The notes beneath the pieces were generated by a model, which searched no databases, was not told the origin of the DNA, and was given only the letters and a program-made list of their open reading frames with translations. A program made the translations under genes and the position numbers. A DNA stretch of 64,000 nt from NCBI RefSeq assembly GCF_000948985.2, contig NZ_CP059733.1, forward strand, positions 5,208,001-5,272,000. Reading direction: 5' to 3'. The stretch is from Thalassomonas viridans. Its GTDB lineage: Bacteria; Pseudomonadota; Gammaproteobacteria; Enterobacterales; Alteromonadaceae. Shown in pieces: positions 8,274 to 17,932 of this stretch (position 1 is the stretch's first letter; every line of letters starts with the position of its first letter).

Positions 8274-8657
8274 TTATTCGCCGTTCTTGCTATGATAATC
8301 TTCAAGAGCTGCTTTAATCGCGTCTTCCGCCAAAATAGAGCAGTGAATTTTAACCGGTGGCAAAGCCAGTTCTTCAGCGATAGCGGTATTTTTAATTTCC
8401 GCCGCTTCGTCAACCGACTTGCCTTTTACCCATTCGGTTACCAAAGAGCTGGAAGCGATGGCAGAGCCACAGCCGTATGTTTTGAACTTGGCGTCTTCGA
8501 TAATGCCGCTGTCAGAAATTTTTAATTGCAGCTTCATCACGTCACCACAAGCCGGCGCACCAACCATACCGGTGGCGACCTGAGGATCGTTTTTATCCAT
8601 GGAACCTACGTTGCGTGGATTTTCATAATGATCAATTACTTTTTCGCTATAAGCCAT
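8274..8657 (-). CDS. iscU: Iron-sulfur cluster scaffold protein IscU
   Basis: A 127-residue scaffold on which IscS-derived sulfur and iron are assembled into a [2Fe-2S] cluster. Cluster cysteines are at 37, 63 and 106, and the HscA-recognition motif LPPVK is at 99-103, identical to E. coli numbering. The start at 8657 has GGAGAAATATT upstream; the frame is open further to 8696, but that would overlap the end of iscS. It lies between iscS and iscA. Confidence 0.97.
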   Translation of the reverse strand: MAYSEKVIDHYENPRNVGSMDKNDPQVATGMVGAPACGDVMKLQLKISDSGIIEDAKFKTYGCGSAIASSSLVTEWVKGKSVDEAAEIKNTAIAEELALPPVKIHCSILAEDAIKAALEDYHSKNGE

Positions 8658-8676
8658 AATATTTCTCCTGAGTACC

Positions 8677-9891
8677 CTAGTGGGCCGCCCATTCAATAGA
8701 ATCTAAATCAATACCGTCTTTGTACATTTCCCAAAGCGGCGACATATCACGCAGGTGGCCAATCGATTTCTGAATCAATTCGATGGCATAATCCACTTCT
8801 TCTTCAGTGGTAAAACGGCCGAAACTAAAACGGATAGAGCTGTGGGCCATTTCATCGTTTAAACCCAACGCACGTAACACGTAAGAAGGCTCTAAACTGG
8901 CAGAGGTACAGGCGGAACCTGAAGAAACCGCTAAATCTTTTAATGCCATAATTAATGACTCGCCTTCAACAAAGTTGAAGCTGACATTTAAATTACCGGC
9001 ATAACGTTTTTCCGGGTCGCCGTTAACAAAAACCTGCTCCATATTGCTGATGCCTTTCCATAAACGGTCGCGCATCGCAGTCACATGGGCAAGATCCTGC
9101 TCCATCTCTTCTTTGGCAATCCTGAAGGCTTCACCCATGCCGACAATCTGGTGAGTCGCCAAAGTGCCTGAACGCATACCGCGCTCATGACCGCCGCCGT
9201 GCATCTGTGCTTCAAGACGAACACGCGGCTTACGGCGTACATATAAGGCGCCTATGCCTTTTGGAGCATAAATTTTATGACCTGAAAAAGACATCAGGTC
9301 TACTTTCAGGTGCTGCATGTCGATCGGCAGTTTGCCGGCGCTTTGCGCGGCATCAACATGGAAAACAATCTTGCGGGCACGGCATATTTCACCGATTTCG
9401 GCAATATCCTGAACCACGCCGATTTCATTGTTTACATGCATAATACTCACTAACACAGTGTCATCACGCATGGCTTCGCTAAGTTTGTTCAAATCAAGCA
9501 GGCCATTGCTTTCAGGATCCAGATAGGTCACTTCAAAGCCCTGGCGCTCTAATTCACGGCAGGTATCAAGCACGGCTTTATGCTCGGTTTTACAGGTAAT
9601 AATGTGCTTGCCTTTTTTACCGTAAAAGTTAGCCGCCCCTTTAATCGCCAGGTTATTGGATTCTGTCGCCCCGGAAGTAAAAACAATTTCACGCGGATCG
9701 GCATTGATCAAGTCAGCAACCTGGTTGCGGGCGATATCTACCGCTTCTTCCGCCTGCCAGCCAAACTTATGCGACCGCGAAGCCGGGTTACCGTAAATCC
9801 CGTCTGTGGTCATATATTGCATCATTTTTTCCGCAACACGTTTATCTACCGGAGTAGTGGCTGAGTAATCAAAATAAATAGGAAGCTTCAT
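8677..9891 (-). CDS. iscS: Cysteine desulfurase IscS
   Basis: A 404-residue PLP enzyme that takes sulfur from cysteine for Fe-S clusters, tRNA thiolation and other pathways; length is identical to E. coli IscS. The PLP lysine is in [12 protein letters not shown] and the active-site cysteine in the loop [16 protein letters not shown] (Cys328 in E. coli numbering). It follows iscR by 35 bases and is co-transcribed with iscU. Confidence 0.98.
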   Translation of the reverse strand: MKLPIYFDYSATTPVDKRVAEKMMQYMTTDGIYGNPASRSHKFGWQAEEAVDIARNQVADLINADPREIVFTSGATESNNLAIKGAANFYGKKGKHIITCKTEHKAVLDTCRELERQGFEVTYLDPESNGLLDLNKLSEAMRDDTVLVSIMHVNNEIGVVQDIAEIGEICRARKIVFHVDAAQSAGKLPIDMQHLKVDLMSFSGHKIYAPKGIGALYVRRKPRVRLEAQMHGGGHERGMRSGTLATHQIVGMGEAFRIAKEEMEQDLAHVTAMRDRLWKGISNMEQVFVNGDPEKRYAGNLNVSFNFVEGESLIMALKDLAVSSGSACTSASLEPSYVLRALGLNDEMAHSSIRFSFGRFTTEEEVDYAIELIQKSIGHLRDMSPLWEMYKDGIDLDSIEWAAH

Positions 9892-9926
9892 GGGCTAACA
9901 TACTCCAACTTTAATGGACACCCTGG

Positions 9927-10436
9927 CTACTGCCAGTCGTGAATAATATTTCTGGTTGTAATCAATGTTTCCAACGAGGCATTACCGGCTGCTTTTTTAT
10001 GCTCCAGATCTTGCCGTTTTGACACTGACTTAACATCCCTTTGCTCGATAAGTTCGGCTAAAGAAATGTTTTGTAAAAAATCTTCTATGCGCTGACTCAA
10101 ATCAGCCCATAAACTATGGGTTAAGCACTGGCTTCCCCCCTGACAATTTCCCTGCCCTAAACACTTAGTGGCATCAACACTTTCATCGACGGCGCTGATA
10201 ATATGGGCCACGGCAATTTGTGCCGAACATTTTCCCAAACGGTAACCGCCGCCCGGACCTCTTACGCTGGTAACTAAACCACTTTTACGTAAACGGGAGA
10301 ATAATTGCTCCAGATACGACAGGGAAATCCCTTGCCGTTCGGAAATATCAGCCAAAGGCACCGGACCCGAAACCGCATGAATAGCCACGTCAAGCATTGC
10401 TGTTACGGCATAACGCCCTTTTGAAGTCAGTTTCAT
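9927..10436 (-). CDS. iscR: Fe-S cluster-dependent regulator IscR
   Basis: A 169-residue Rrf2-family regulator that carries a [2Fe-2S] cluster and represses the isc operon when clusters are plentiful. The winged helix includes the recognition segment [20 protein letters not shown]. Cluster cysteines are at 92, 98 and 104, as in E. coli. It is the first gene of iscRSUA-hscBA-fdx, with two type 1 IscR sites upstream (10521-10545 and 10575-10599). Confidence 0.97.
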   Translation of the reverse strand: MKLTSKGRYAVTAMLDVAIHAVSGPVPLADISERQGISLSYLEQLFSRLRKSGLVTSVRGPGGGYRLGKCSAQIAVAHIISAVDESVDATKCLGQGNCQGGSQCLTHSLWADLSQRIEDFLQNISLAELIEQRDVKSVSKRQDLEHKKAAGNASLETLITTRNIIHDWQ

Positions 10437-10520
10437 TGTCTGCCCTTTAATACCGCTTTTATTAAGGCTAAGGATAAATAGCCGCGCAATTTTACATAAC
10501 CCAGTAAATTAGTCAAATGA

Positions 10521-10545
10521 ATACCTGACCCTTTTACTCAAGTAT
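10521..10545 (-). promoter_or_regulatory. IscR type 1 binding site (iscR-proximal)
   Basis: A 25-bp site of the form ATACCTGACC-N5-ACTCAAGTAT, matching the type 1 IscR consensus (ATASYYGACT... AGTCRRSTAT) in the outer halves, 85 bases upstream of the iscR start. Type 1 sites are bound only by cluster-loaded IscR, giving feedback repression. Confidence 0.85.
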
Positions 10546-10574
10546 TTTACATTAGCACGGCTTGGTGTCAAACA

Positions 10575-10599
10575 ATACTTGAGTAAAATACTCGGGTAT
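10575..10599 (-). promoter_or_regulatory. IscR type 1 binding site (distal)
   Basis: A second 25-bp site, ATACTTGAGT-N5-ACTCGGGTAT, starts 30 bases after the end of the first, so the centres are 54 bp apart (about five helical turns). The pair lies between the cysE stop and the iscR start and should bracket the isc promoter. Confidence 0.82.
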
Positions 10600-10639
10600 T
10601 ATAGACGAGAATTGTGAAAAGGAATAACAGCAATTTCAG

Positions 10640-11455
10640 TTAAATACCCGGGTCAAATGACTCAACCGCATGTTCGCGCCGTTTGGCGGCGGCTTTCTCA
10701 TCTTCATCGAACTCGCCGACCCTGAGTTCCGGCAGGGCATCGGCACAGACATTACCGCCTAAGTCGTTAACTTCTTTACATAAGGAAGCCACTTTATTGT
10801 CCATTAAATGCATATGGTCCAGCATACGACCTATGGCTTTGGCCACGGGATCCGGGTTATTGCTCGATACCGCATAAGCGTCGAAGCCATATTTCTTGGC
10901 CACCTGGACACGTTTTTCATCGCCGGGATCGGCATTGCCATTGGTGTCTTTCACTACCTTACCCGGTATACCGACCACGGTAGCCCCTTCCGGGACATCT
11001 TTAACGACAACGGCATTCGAACCTATGCGGGCATTTTCGCCGATATCCAGTGGCCCCAACACTTTGGCGCCGGCGCCGATAACAACGTTATTGCCTAAGG
11101 TCGGGTGTCTTTTCCCCGCCTTCCAGCTGGTGCCCCCTAAAGTGACGCCATGGTATAAGGTGCAGTCGTCACCCACCTCTGCCGTTTCACCGATAACTAC
11201 GCCCATGCCGTGATCAATGAAGAAGCGTCTGCCCAGGGTTGCTCCCGGATGTATTTCCACCCCGGTCACCCAACGGAAAAAAGTCGAGATACTTCTGGCG
11301 AGCCATTTAAAATTTTTCTGCCAGAAAAATTTTGCCAGGCGGTGCCCCCAAATGGCATGCATGCCGGGGTAATTGGTCAGCACCTCAAAGACTGTACGCG
11401 CTGCCGGATCCCGGTCAAAAACACTATTAATATCTTCTTTGATACGGCTAAACAT
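10640..11455 (-). CDS. cysE: Serine O-acetyltransferase
   Basis: A 271-residue enzyme acetylating serine with acetyl-CoA, the first step of cysteine synthesis. The N-terminal helical domain ([20 protein letters not shown]) is followed by the left-handed beta-helix of hexapeptide repeats, with the catalytic region [20 protein letters not shown] and [12 protein letters not shown]. It lies 12 bases after trmJ and directly upstream of the isc operon, which uses cysteine as sulfur donor. trmJ-cysE-isc is a common order in marine gammaproteobacteria. Confidence 0.95.
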   Translation of the reverse strand: MFSRIKEDINSVFDRDPAARTVFEVLTNYPGMHAIWGHRLAKFFWQKNFKWLARSISTFFRWVTGVEIHPGATLGRRFFIDHGMGVVIGETAEVGDDCTLYHGVTLGGTSWKAGKRHPTLGNNVVIGAGAKVLGPLDIGENARIGSNAVVVKDVPEGATVVGIPGKVVKDTNGNADPGDEKRVQVAKKYGFDAYAVSSNNPDPVAKAIGRMLDHMHLMDNKVASLCKEVNDLGGNVCADALPELRVGEFDEDEKAAAKRREHAVESFDPGI

Positions 11456-11467
11456 ATTAATTCCTTC

Positions 11468-12256
11468 TTATTTGTTATCTTTGGCGGCACGCTCAACCGA
11501 TGCCAACATGCCCCGTAACATTTTCACTTCTTTCATGTCCGGACGCGCCCGGTTCAACAGGCGGCGCAATTTGGTCATCACCAGACCCGGATGGCTGGGA
11601 ACAATAAAGCCGGTAGCGGTCAGCGCCTGCTCAAAGTGCTGATATAAACGCTCAGTTTCTTCCACAACCGGATAAACCTCGTCATCTTCTGCCTTGTTTG
11701 CGCTGTACGCCTGCTGCTCCTGCGCCAAAAAGGCCATACGCACTTCATAGCTTAAGGTCTGTACCGCCATCGCCAGGTTAAGGGAACTGTACTCGGGATT
11801 TGCCGGTATCTGTACATGGAAATGGCACAACTGCAATTCTTCATTGGTTAAACCGCTACTTTCGCGGCCGAACACCAGGGCCACCGGATATTCGCCGGCC
11901 TCGGCAATAAGTTTTTCACCGCAGGTACGCGGCTCCAGCATAGGCCAGGGCAAGGTACGCGAGCGGGCACTGGTGCCAACCACAAGACCGCAATCACTAA
12001 TGGCCTCTTCTAAAGTACCGACGACTTTCATGTTAGCCAAAACATCGGTAGCGCCGGCGGCCAGGGCCTGAGCCTGACCGTTTGGCATTTCCAGCGGATC
12101 TACCAGGATCAGCTGAGATAAGCCCATGGTCTTCATGGCCCGGGCAGTCGAACCTATATTGCGGCAATCGGATGTATTCACTAAAACAATACGCACTTTA
12201 TCTAATAAAGAGTCTGATAAGGAGCTTACGGAGGAAGTATCTTGGGTACCTGACAT
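11468..12256 (-). CDS. trmJ: tRNA (cytidine/uridine-2'-O-)-methyltransferase TrmJ
   Basis: A 262-residue SPOUT methyltransferase that 2'-O-methylates position 32 of several tRNAs. The N-terminal part has the SpoU motifs [35 protein letters not shown] and [17 protein letters not shown], which form the trefoil knot. The C-terminal helical extension is typical of TrmJ. It is the first gene of a likely trmJ-cysE unit upstream of isc, as in E. coli where trmJ precedes iscR. Confidence 0.93.
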   Translation of the reverse strand: MSGTQDTSSVSSLSDSLLDKVRIVLVNTSDCRNIGSTARAMKTMGLSQLILVDPLEMPNGQAQALAAGATDVLANMKVVGTLEEAISDCGLVVGTSARSRTLPWPMLEPRTCGEKLIAEAGEYPVALVFGRESSGLTNEELQLCHFHVQIPANPEYSSLNLAMAVQTLSYEVRMAFLAQEQQAYSANKAEDDEVYPVVEETERLYQHFEQALTATGFIVPSHPGLVMTKLRRLLNRARPDMKEVKMLRGMLASVERAAKDNK

Positions 12257-12596
12257 GTCTGTAATCTGGACGTTTAACTAAAAAATGGCGGTAATTCTAC
12301 CATAAAAACCAGCCACAATGCTGTTAAAAAAACACATCTTTGCACTATTTACGCTATGGTTATTCAATCTTAACTAGTCTATTTCTGTATAAGCGGGTGG
12401 TTTTGCGTTATCTCGCCCGGATATGCTTGGATATAACTAAAGCAGACCGGTAACTACCGCCAGGCAAAAATAGAATAAACGCGGCAAAAAATAAAATAAC
12501 TCGATCTTTGAACTTGCCTTTGCTATACTCCGCGCGCTTGATTTTCCGTAGCGATTTTCAGGCACCGTTCTTTTACAAAACTAGGGTAGTCAAAAT
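12257..12596 (+). promoter_or_regulatory. suhB upstream region with extended -10 promoter
   Basis: This 340-base region between the divergent trmJ and suhB genes holds no gene I can support. An extended -10 element, TGCTATACT at 12521-12529, lies about 68 bases before the suhB start. No good -35 is seen, which is acceptable for an extended -10 promoter. Confidence 0.5.
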
Positions 12597-13400
12597 ATGC
12601 ATCCAATGCTTAATATTGCTGTGCGCGCTTCTCGTGCCGGCGGCAAGGTAATTTCTCGTGCGTTTGAACAACACGATAAAGTTGAAGTCGAATTAAAAGG
12701 CACAAATGATGTGGTAACTAACGTTGATGTTGCTGCAGAACAGGCGATCATCGAGACAATTCGCAAGTCTTATCCGAAACACACCATCATCAGTGAAGAA
12801 GGCGGCGTGTTAAAAGGTGAAGATGATGACTACCAGTGGATCATCGACCCTCTTGATGGTACCGCCAACTTTGTAAAAGGTATTCCCCATTTTGCCGTAT
12901 CCATTGCCTTAAGAGTAAAATGCAAGCTGGATCAGGCCGTTGTTTTTGATCCTATCCGCGGCGATCTCTTTACTGCCAGCCGGGGTAAAGGCGCCCAGTT
13001 AAACGGTTTCCGTATCCGGGTAAAACAACCAAAAGAATTAACCGGTGCGATTCTGGCTACGGGCTTCCCGTTCAAGAAAAAACAGCATATCGATGCTTAC
13101 TTTAACATCCTGAAAACCTTATTCGTTAAAACCTCGGATATGCGCCGCGCCGGCTCTGCCGCGTTAGATCTGGCCTATGTTGCCTCAGGCAAGGTTGACG
13201 GTTTCTTTGAAATCGGTTTGAAACCCTGGGATACCGCAGCGGGCGAATTGCTGGTAATTGAAGCCGGCGGCCTGGTAACCGACTTTACCGGTGGCCACAA
13301 CCATATGCAGTCAGGCAATATCGTTGCCAGCAGCACCCGGTTATTAAAAGAAATCTTAAAAGATATCAGACCCCATCTGGGAGAAAGCTTAAGCAAATAA
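12597..13400 (+). CDS. suhB: Inositol-1-monophosphatase SuhB
   Basis: A 267-residue Mg-dependent phosphatase of the inositol monophosphatase family; in E. coli it also joins the rRNA antitermination complex. Metal ligands are visible at Glu67 (ISEEGG), Asp84 and Asp87 (DPLDGTANF, 84-92), and in the C-terminal WDTAAGELLVIEAGG motif. Length equals E. coli SuhB (267). It is divergent from trmJ, as in E. coli. Confidence 0.95.
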   Translation: MHPMLNIAVRASRAGGKVISRAFEQHDKVEVELKGTNDVVTNVDVAAEQAIIETIRKSYPKHTIISEEGGVLKGEDDDYQWIIDPLDGTANFVKGIPHFAVSIALRVKCKLDQAVVFDPIRGDLFTASRGKGAQLNGFRIRVKQPKELTGAILATGFPFKKKQHIDAYFNILKTLFVKTSDMRRAGSAALDLAYVASGKVDGFFEIGLKPWDTAAGELLVIEAGGLVTDFTGGHNHMQSGNIVASSTRLLKEILKDIRPHLGESLSK

Positions 13401-13412
13401 GCTAACCTAATA

Positions 13413-13446
13413 AATAGCCGCGGTTATTGGTTTAACCACGGCTATT
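13413..13446. terminator. Hairpin between convergent suhB and the LysE-type gene
   Basis: AATAGCCGCGGTTA pairs with TAACCACGGCTATT-like arms (one mismatch) in the 62-base gap between two convergent stop codons. There is no strong T-run, so terminator function is likely but not certain. Confidence 0.5.
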
Positions 13447-13462
13447 GCTCTGCAACCACTCC

Positions 13463-14071
13463 CTATAAAACAATCCGCGCCGCCACCAGTAAAAAGGCAA
13501 CTCCGGTAATTTTCTCAACGATATTGACGTTATTTTTCAGCTTGGTCAGTAAAGCCGACTGGGACAGGATCAAGGCGATCAACACATACCATAAGGCGTC
13601 TATACCGCCGACCGTGGCCACCATAATGGTTTTTTGCACCAGGTTGGCATTAACGTCTATAAACTGGCTGAACAAAGCAAGAAAGAAAATCGCCAGTTTG
13701 GGATTTAAAAAGGCAATCATAAAGCCTTCATTGGCGCTTTGGGTTTTGGTTACCCGGGTTTGCTGGTAATCAAGTTTGGCGGAAGCTGAATTGGCCGTCA
13801 GCGCTTTAAATGCCTGCCACACCAGATAGGCGGCGCCGGCATAACGGATAAGTTCAAATAACCAGGGGGTTTGCTTGATAATCAGCGCCAGCCCCATCAC
13901 GGTAAACACCGCATACAGGGCAACGCCAGCGCCGTGTGTGAGCGCCGTGATCACCCCGTTTACCCGGCCGCCGGAAACCGTATGTTTTAATACCATGGCC
14001 AGGCTCGGTCCGGGAGACATGGCTCCCATTAAGCAAATTGCGGCTAAAGAAAGCCAGGCAGTTAATTCCAT
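13463..14071 (-). CDS. LysE/RhtB family amino-acid exporter
   Basis: A 202-residue inner-membrane protein with about six membrane segments. The family signature is near the N-terminus (MGAMSPGPSLAMVLKHTVSG, residues 16-35), followed by GVALYAVFTVMGLALII and the conserved FLNPKLAIFFLALFSQF segment. Family members export amino acids or homoserine lactone-like compounds; the substrate is unknown. A MITE copy (14111-14269) sits 40 bases upstream of its start, in the likely promoter region. Confidence 0.88.
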   Translation of the reverse strand: MELTAWLSLAAICLMGAMSPGPSLAMVLKHTVSGGRVNGVITALTHGAGVALYAVFTVMGLALIIKQTPWLFELIRYAGAAYLVWQAFKALTANSASAKLDYQQTRVTKTQSANEGFMIAFLNPKLAIFFLALFSQFIDVNANLVQKTIMVATVGGIDALWYVLIALILSQSALLTKLKNNVNIVEKITGVAFLLVAARIVL

Positions 14072-14110
14072 TAAAGTCCCCTTATATCTTCTCTTTGGTA
14101 ATGGCAGGCT

Positions 14111-14269
14111 ATACCAAACGAAATAATGAATCGATCACCTTCAATGGTCTAAACAGTCAACTTCTTCGTTGCGCTCAATCCCAATAGCTGGCTATTGCTC
14201 AATCACGCGCCTTGAACTTGATTGTTTATTCTCATTGAATCTTGTTCGATTCTTTATTACGTTTGGTAT
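14111..14269 (+). mobile_element. MITE-like element, copy A (159 bp, internally deleted)
   Basis: Begins ATACCAAACGAAATAATGAA and ends with the inverted terminus TTATTACGTTTGGTAT. It shares both ends and the middle block CCCAATAGCTGGCTATTG with copies B (19056-19312) and C (46337-46593) but lacks two internal blocks, about 98 bp in all. It carries no coding capacity. It sits between the 5' end of the LysE-type gene and the 3' end of the LysR-type gene. The terminal TA dinucleotides would fit an IS630/mariner-type target, which is inference. Confidence 0.8.
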
Positions 14270-14330
14270 TACCTCTAAACTGATAACCAGTGTAATCCGC
14301 CATAACCATGAAATAAAATCAAACTTTATC

Positions 14331-15227
14331 CTAGTTACCATGAAGTAATTTCATACCCTGCGCTTTGGTCCTTAGCAAATGATTTTTCAGCAATGGATAG
14401 CATAATTCCCGGAACCATTTGTGCTCAGGATCCTGGTGATACCTGGCATGCCATAACAAATAATACTCATGTGCCTTGCTTTCGAACGGCAAAGCTGCCA
14501 GCTGCAGGTCATACAGGCCGACAAAATCGGCGGCAATATGCAGAGGTATGGTCAGTACGGTATCTGAGGTGAGCAGCAGCTCGATTGCCGACTGGAAAAA
14601 GGGCACCCTGGCATAAACCTTCCGCTCTTTGCCCAGGGCGGATAACGCCTGATCAACCGGGCTGTCTTTGTCCCCTCCCCCGGTGATCACTATATGCCGG
14701 GCGGCAACATAATCGTCAAGGTCGGCGATTTTATTTTTCCCTGCATAACTTCGGCTCATCAGCATCACCAGGCTGTCTTCCGCCATCTTCTTGCCGTGCA
14801 GGTTTTCCGGAATGGTTTCGGTAATGGTGGACACCAGATCAAGCGGCCGTTGCGATAACTGGTGCAGCCAGTCTTTTTGCCATAACTGGTATTCGAGCGA
14901 AGCATTGGGGGCCTGTGATGCCAGGGTTTTAAATATGCCCGGCAGAATAAACTGGGCGACATAATCACTGGAAGCCAGGGAAAAGTTACGCTGACACTGG
15001 GCAAAATCCATCTCGGCCGGCCGGTACAGTTCATCGAGTTGTTGCAGCAACACAGGTAACTGCTGCTTAAGCTCCTCTCCCCGTTTGGTCAGGACAAACT
15101 GGTTTGCCTCCCGGATCAGGATATTGTCATGAAAAGCCAGCCGGATCTGGCTTAAGGTTTTGCTCATGGCAGACTGGGTTACATGCAGGGCTTTTGCCGA
15201 CTCGGTCAGGTTCCGGGTTTGCAGCAA
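14331..15227 (-). CDS. LysR family transcriptional regulator with unclear start
   Basis: The LysR winged helix (SAKALHVTQSAMSKTLSQIR) is followed by an effector-binding domain to residue 298. The annotated start is a TTG at 15227, which removes the first helix. The frame remains open upstream for 23 codons to a TGA and encodes KLLNNYKLLPALISLLQ, a normal LysR N-terminus, but contains no ATG, GTG or further TTG. Either a CTG start near 15269 is used or the 5' end has suffered a small indel. It is divergent from the binding-protein gene at 15468. Confidence 0.8.
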   Translation of the reverse strand: MLQTRNLTESAKALHVTQSAMSKTLSQIRLAFHDNILIREANQFVLTKRGEELKQQLPVLLQQLDELYRPAEMDFAQCQRNFSLASSDYVAQFILPGIFKTLASQAPNASLEYQLWQKDWLHQLSQRPLDLVSTITETIPENLHGKKMAEDSLVMLMSRSYAGKNKIADLDDYVAARHIVITGGGDKDSPVDQALSALGKERKVYARVPFFQSAIELLLTSDTVLTIPLHIAADFVGLYDLQLAALPFESKAHEYYLLWHARYHQDPEHKWFRELCYPLLKNHLLRTKAQGMKLLHGN

Positions 15228-15467
15228 AGAAATTAATGCCGGTAATAATTTATAGTTATTCAGGAGCTTGCACCAGAGTCATTCACATAATCCGCATATT
15301 AACTTATCCCCTTTCCCCCTGCAAAAGTGATGCAAGACAAAGAACGGCACTTAATAGCAATCCGCCATAAAGCCACCATAAACCCGCCATATTAAACCTT
15401 TGATTTAATTCTTCCGCCTTTTTATTTACTATGCTATCAAGATAACTTAGCGAAGCAGGTTCTCTAT

Positions 15468-16400
15468 TTGGCATTTCCCCCTCTGCTCTTGATTATTCCG
15501 CTGCTCTTCATTGCATCGGTATCCACAGCTTTGGCTGAGGAAAGCTTTCATCCGCTGACCGTCAGTTATGTGGAAAATGGCGAAACAATCAAGGTCAAAG
15601 GAACGGTCACTGCCGACGGTTATCACTTTAACTCCCAATCCAAAAAAACCATTAGCCTGGCGACATTGCAATGGCCGCCGTATATAGGGGAAAGCCTGTG
15701 CAACAAAGGTTGGGTATTTCAACACGCCGTCGCCCTGCTGGTGCGAAAAGGCTACCGGGTTAACGTTCACTTTTTCCCCTGGGCCCGGGCCGTCAGGCTG
15801 GTGGAACTTGGCGTCATGGATATTCTATTTCCCGAATACTTTATTGAAAATACCGCCCCGTCAGACAACATTAAAGGCAAACGCAGGCGTGAGCTGCTGG
15901 AATTGAGTGATCCCTATCCGGGAGGGGAAATCAGCTTTTTGAAACGTAAGGCAGAGCAGGATAATTATCAGGGGAATCTGGAAAACCTGATCGGCGAAAA
16001 AATAGGTGTAGTAAGGGGTTATCAAAATACCCCGGAGTTCGATGCCATGATGGATGCCGGTCTGTTCGATATCAGTGAAAGCGTTGATGATCTACAGTTA
16101 ATGAAAATGCTGGCCGCCAAACGGGTTAATTTGATCATAGGGGACCCTTTAGTCCTGCGTTACACGGTAGAACATTCGAAGCTCCCCGAACAGGATAAAG
16201 CATTCATTTTGCAGGAAACGGCCAATGTTTTACCTTCGCTGCAATACAATCACCTTTATTTTGCCGTCAGTAAAAAGTCAAAAAACTGGCAGCAGCTCCT
16301 TACGGATCTAAACCAGGGAATAGCTGCATTTGCACAATCGGGTGAAACCAGTCGTATAATCAAGAACGGTGAAAATTGTTTTAACCCAAATCAGTTTTAA
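15468..16400 (+). CDS. Periplasmic solute-binding protein (SBP_bac_3-like)
   Basis: A 310-residue protein with a signal peptide (residues 1-23, ending STALA-EES) and a family 3 type substrate-binding fold: TISLATLQWPPYIGESLC, then WVFQHAVALLVRKGYRVNVH, and LIGEKIGVVRGYQNTPEF at the hinge. Start is TTG 15468, since the nearer ATG frames close at once. There is no ABC permease beside it. Stand-alone proteins of this kind are common in Alteromonadales and their ligands are mostly unknown. It is divergent from a LysR-type gene. Confidence 0.78.
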   Translation: MAFPPLLLIIPLLFIASVSTALAEESFHPLTVSYVENGETIKVKGTVTADGYHFNSQSKKTISLATLQWPPYIGESLCNKGWVFQHAVALLVRKGYRVNVHFFPWARAVRLVELGVMDILFPEYFIENTAPSDNIKGKRRRELLELSDPYPGGEISFLKRKAEQDNYQGNLENLIGEKIGVVRGYQNTPEFDAMMDAGLFDISESVDDLQLMKMLAAKRVNLIIGDPLVLRYTVEHSKLPEQDKAFILQETANVLPSLQYNHLYFAVSKKSKNWQQLLTDLNQGIAAFAQSGETSRIIKNGENCFNPNQF

Positions 16401-16646
16401 TCAACCTAGATTCCGGATAGTAATGAAATGCTAAACCTTGGTATCAAATATTCGCCTTACATGCCAGCTCTGAGCGACAAACAATTGACTTTCTTAAATT
16501 TTCTATAATTTCCCACTACTTTCATCCACTTCCCCTTAAGCAACAAGGAACAAAACAGGTTTCTGTTAACTGGCATGATAATGGCTTATCGCTGTAGGCA
16601 ATTAATCACAAATTGTTTCTCAATTAATAAAAAGAAGGACCGGTTC

Positions 16647-17369
16647 ATGAAAATAAAATGTTTACCTTTCGGCAAAGTAGCTAAAACAACGGTAGCGGCA
16701 ACAATTTTATCCATGTGTAGTATGGTTAATTTAGCCCAGGCAGGTATTATCAATACCGATAATGATAGCTTTATCGATCAGGACACTGGACTGGAGTGGA
16801 TGGATTTTGGCATTAACAACCAATACACTTATAGCCAAGTAAGCAATATGCTGGCACCGGGCAATCTCTATGAAGGATGGCGCATAGCCACGGAAGATGA
16901 AGTTATAACACTTGTTATTAATGCTTTTTTTGCTGACGCCGACAGATTTTTAGACCGCCGACCAGAAGATCACCCGGTACCCGTATTTGCAGTGGGTGAA
17001 AATATCAATGAAAGCACAGGCTCATATGAAGCATCCGGCTTAAAAGCTGCCTTTGATGCCATGAGCTTTAACCTTCAAACTGTGGACTCCCCCTATATTC
17101 GTTATGATTCGATAGGCATGTACCAAACGAATAACGGCGCAATAGATGGCCTGTATATCTATGACTATAGAGGGGTTGCTGACAAAAACGATGTTGCGCT
17201 AGTTGAAACTAACGGGGGCATCCGGGCTGACTTTGACACCCCTTCCTATAGTACTATGTTAGTCAAGGGAGCGACTGAAGTACCAGAACCTTCGACCCTG
17301 GCTATTTTCGCTTTAAGTATATTGGGCCTGGGTTTACGCTGTTTGAAGAAAACGCACCACTCGAAATAA
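16647..17369 (+). CDS. PEP-CTERM sorting domain protein
   Basis: A 240-residue exported protein. The start at ATG 16647 follows AAGAAGGA; the frame is open upstream but the signal peptide (residues 1-33, ending NLAQA) begins here. The middle resembles the DUF1566-like domain (DQDTGLEWMDFGINNQYTYS and YEGWRIATEDEV). The tail is a classic PEP-CTERM: VPEPSTLAIFALSILGLGL, then basic RCLKK. The PEP motif directs processing by an exosortase (EpsH/XrtA type), usually tied to exopolysaccharide production; no exosortase gene is in this window. AGCAACAATA at 17381 and its complement at 17433-17442 could form a distal terminator. Confidence 0.88.
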   Translation: MKIKCLPFGKVAKTTVAATILSMCSMVNLAQAGIINTDNDSFIDQDTGLEWMDFGINNQYTYSQVSNMLAPGNLYEGWRIATEDEVITLVINAFFADADRFLDRRPEDHPVPVFAVGENINESTGSYEASGLKAAFDAMSFNLQTVDSPYIRYDSIGMYQTNNGAIDGLYIYDYRGVADKNDVALVETNGGIRADFDTPSYSTMLVKGATEVPEPSTLAIFALSILGLGLRCLKKTHHSK

Positions 17370-17518
17370 AAAGACTGGAGAGCAACAATACTCAATCTTT
17401 TTGGCTATAAGCCACTAGCCGGAGAGTTCAGATATTGTTGCTGTTTTACCTTTAAATAAATGCCAATGATTTCAACTAAGGCATAGCTCCACAGTTTTCA
17501 AAGACAAAAAGCAAAAAA

Positions 17519-17538
17519 GCCTGCAATTTCTTGCAGGC
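17519..17538 (-). terminator. Terminator of tRNA-Phe
   Basis: GCCTGCAA (17519-17526) and TTGCAGGC (17531-17538) form a tight 8-bp stem with a 4-nt loop. On the minus strand it is followed by TTTTTTGCTTTTTG, 26 bases past the tRNA 3' end. Confidence 0.8.
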
Positions 17539-17563
17539 ATTTTTCACTCTTACCGAGTAAATA

Positions 17564-17639
17564 TGGTGCCCAGACCCGGAATCGAACCAGGGACACGAGG
17601 ATTTTCAATCCTCTGCTCTACCGACTGAGCTATCTGGGC
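17564..17639 (-). tRNA. tRNA-Phe (GAA)
   Basis: A 76-nt tRNA with encoded CCA. Acceptor arm GCCCAGA/TCTGGGC, anticodon loop TTGAAAA with anticodon GAA, and T arm GGTTCGATTCC. It is identical to the two tRNA-Phe genes at 26329 and 26830, which lie on the other strand. The 293-base region between it and the b561 gene holds no other gene. Confidence 0.98.
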
Positions 17640-17932
17640 ACATTTTATACTTATCAGCGTCAGAGACTTACGTCTTAAGTCGTTGAAAGTGCGCGTATGA
17701 TATAGGTATTCTTTTCAGCCCGCAAGCCATTTTTATTATTTTTTTTCTATTTGCTTTTTACTGTTTTCTCCTCCGCAAAAAGATGTTTAACTTTCAAACA
17801 AAACGGACTGAATAAATAATCAGAACAAAAAATCGTTCCATTATTTAGAACGTTTTATATAAATTATTATACTTTTATTCGATTTTGTTGTCGTTATCAT
17901 AACCAGCAGATATTTCAAGGCGAATAAAAGTT

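Noticed and set aside
17564..17639. tRNA-Phe as a possible integration site (att) for a mobile island
   Set aside because: No integrase gene, and no partial tRNA-Phe duplicate near it; the other copies are complete, functional genes.
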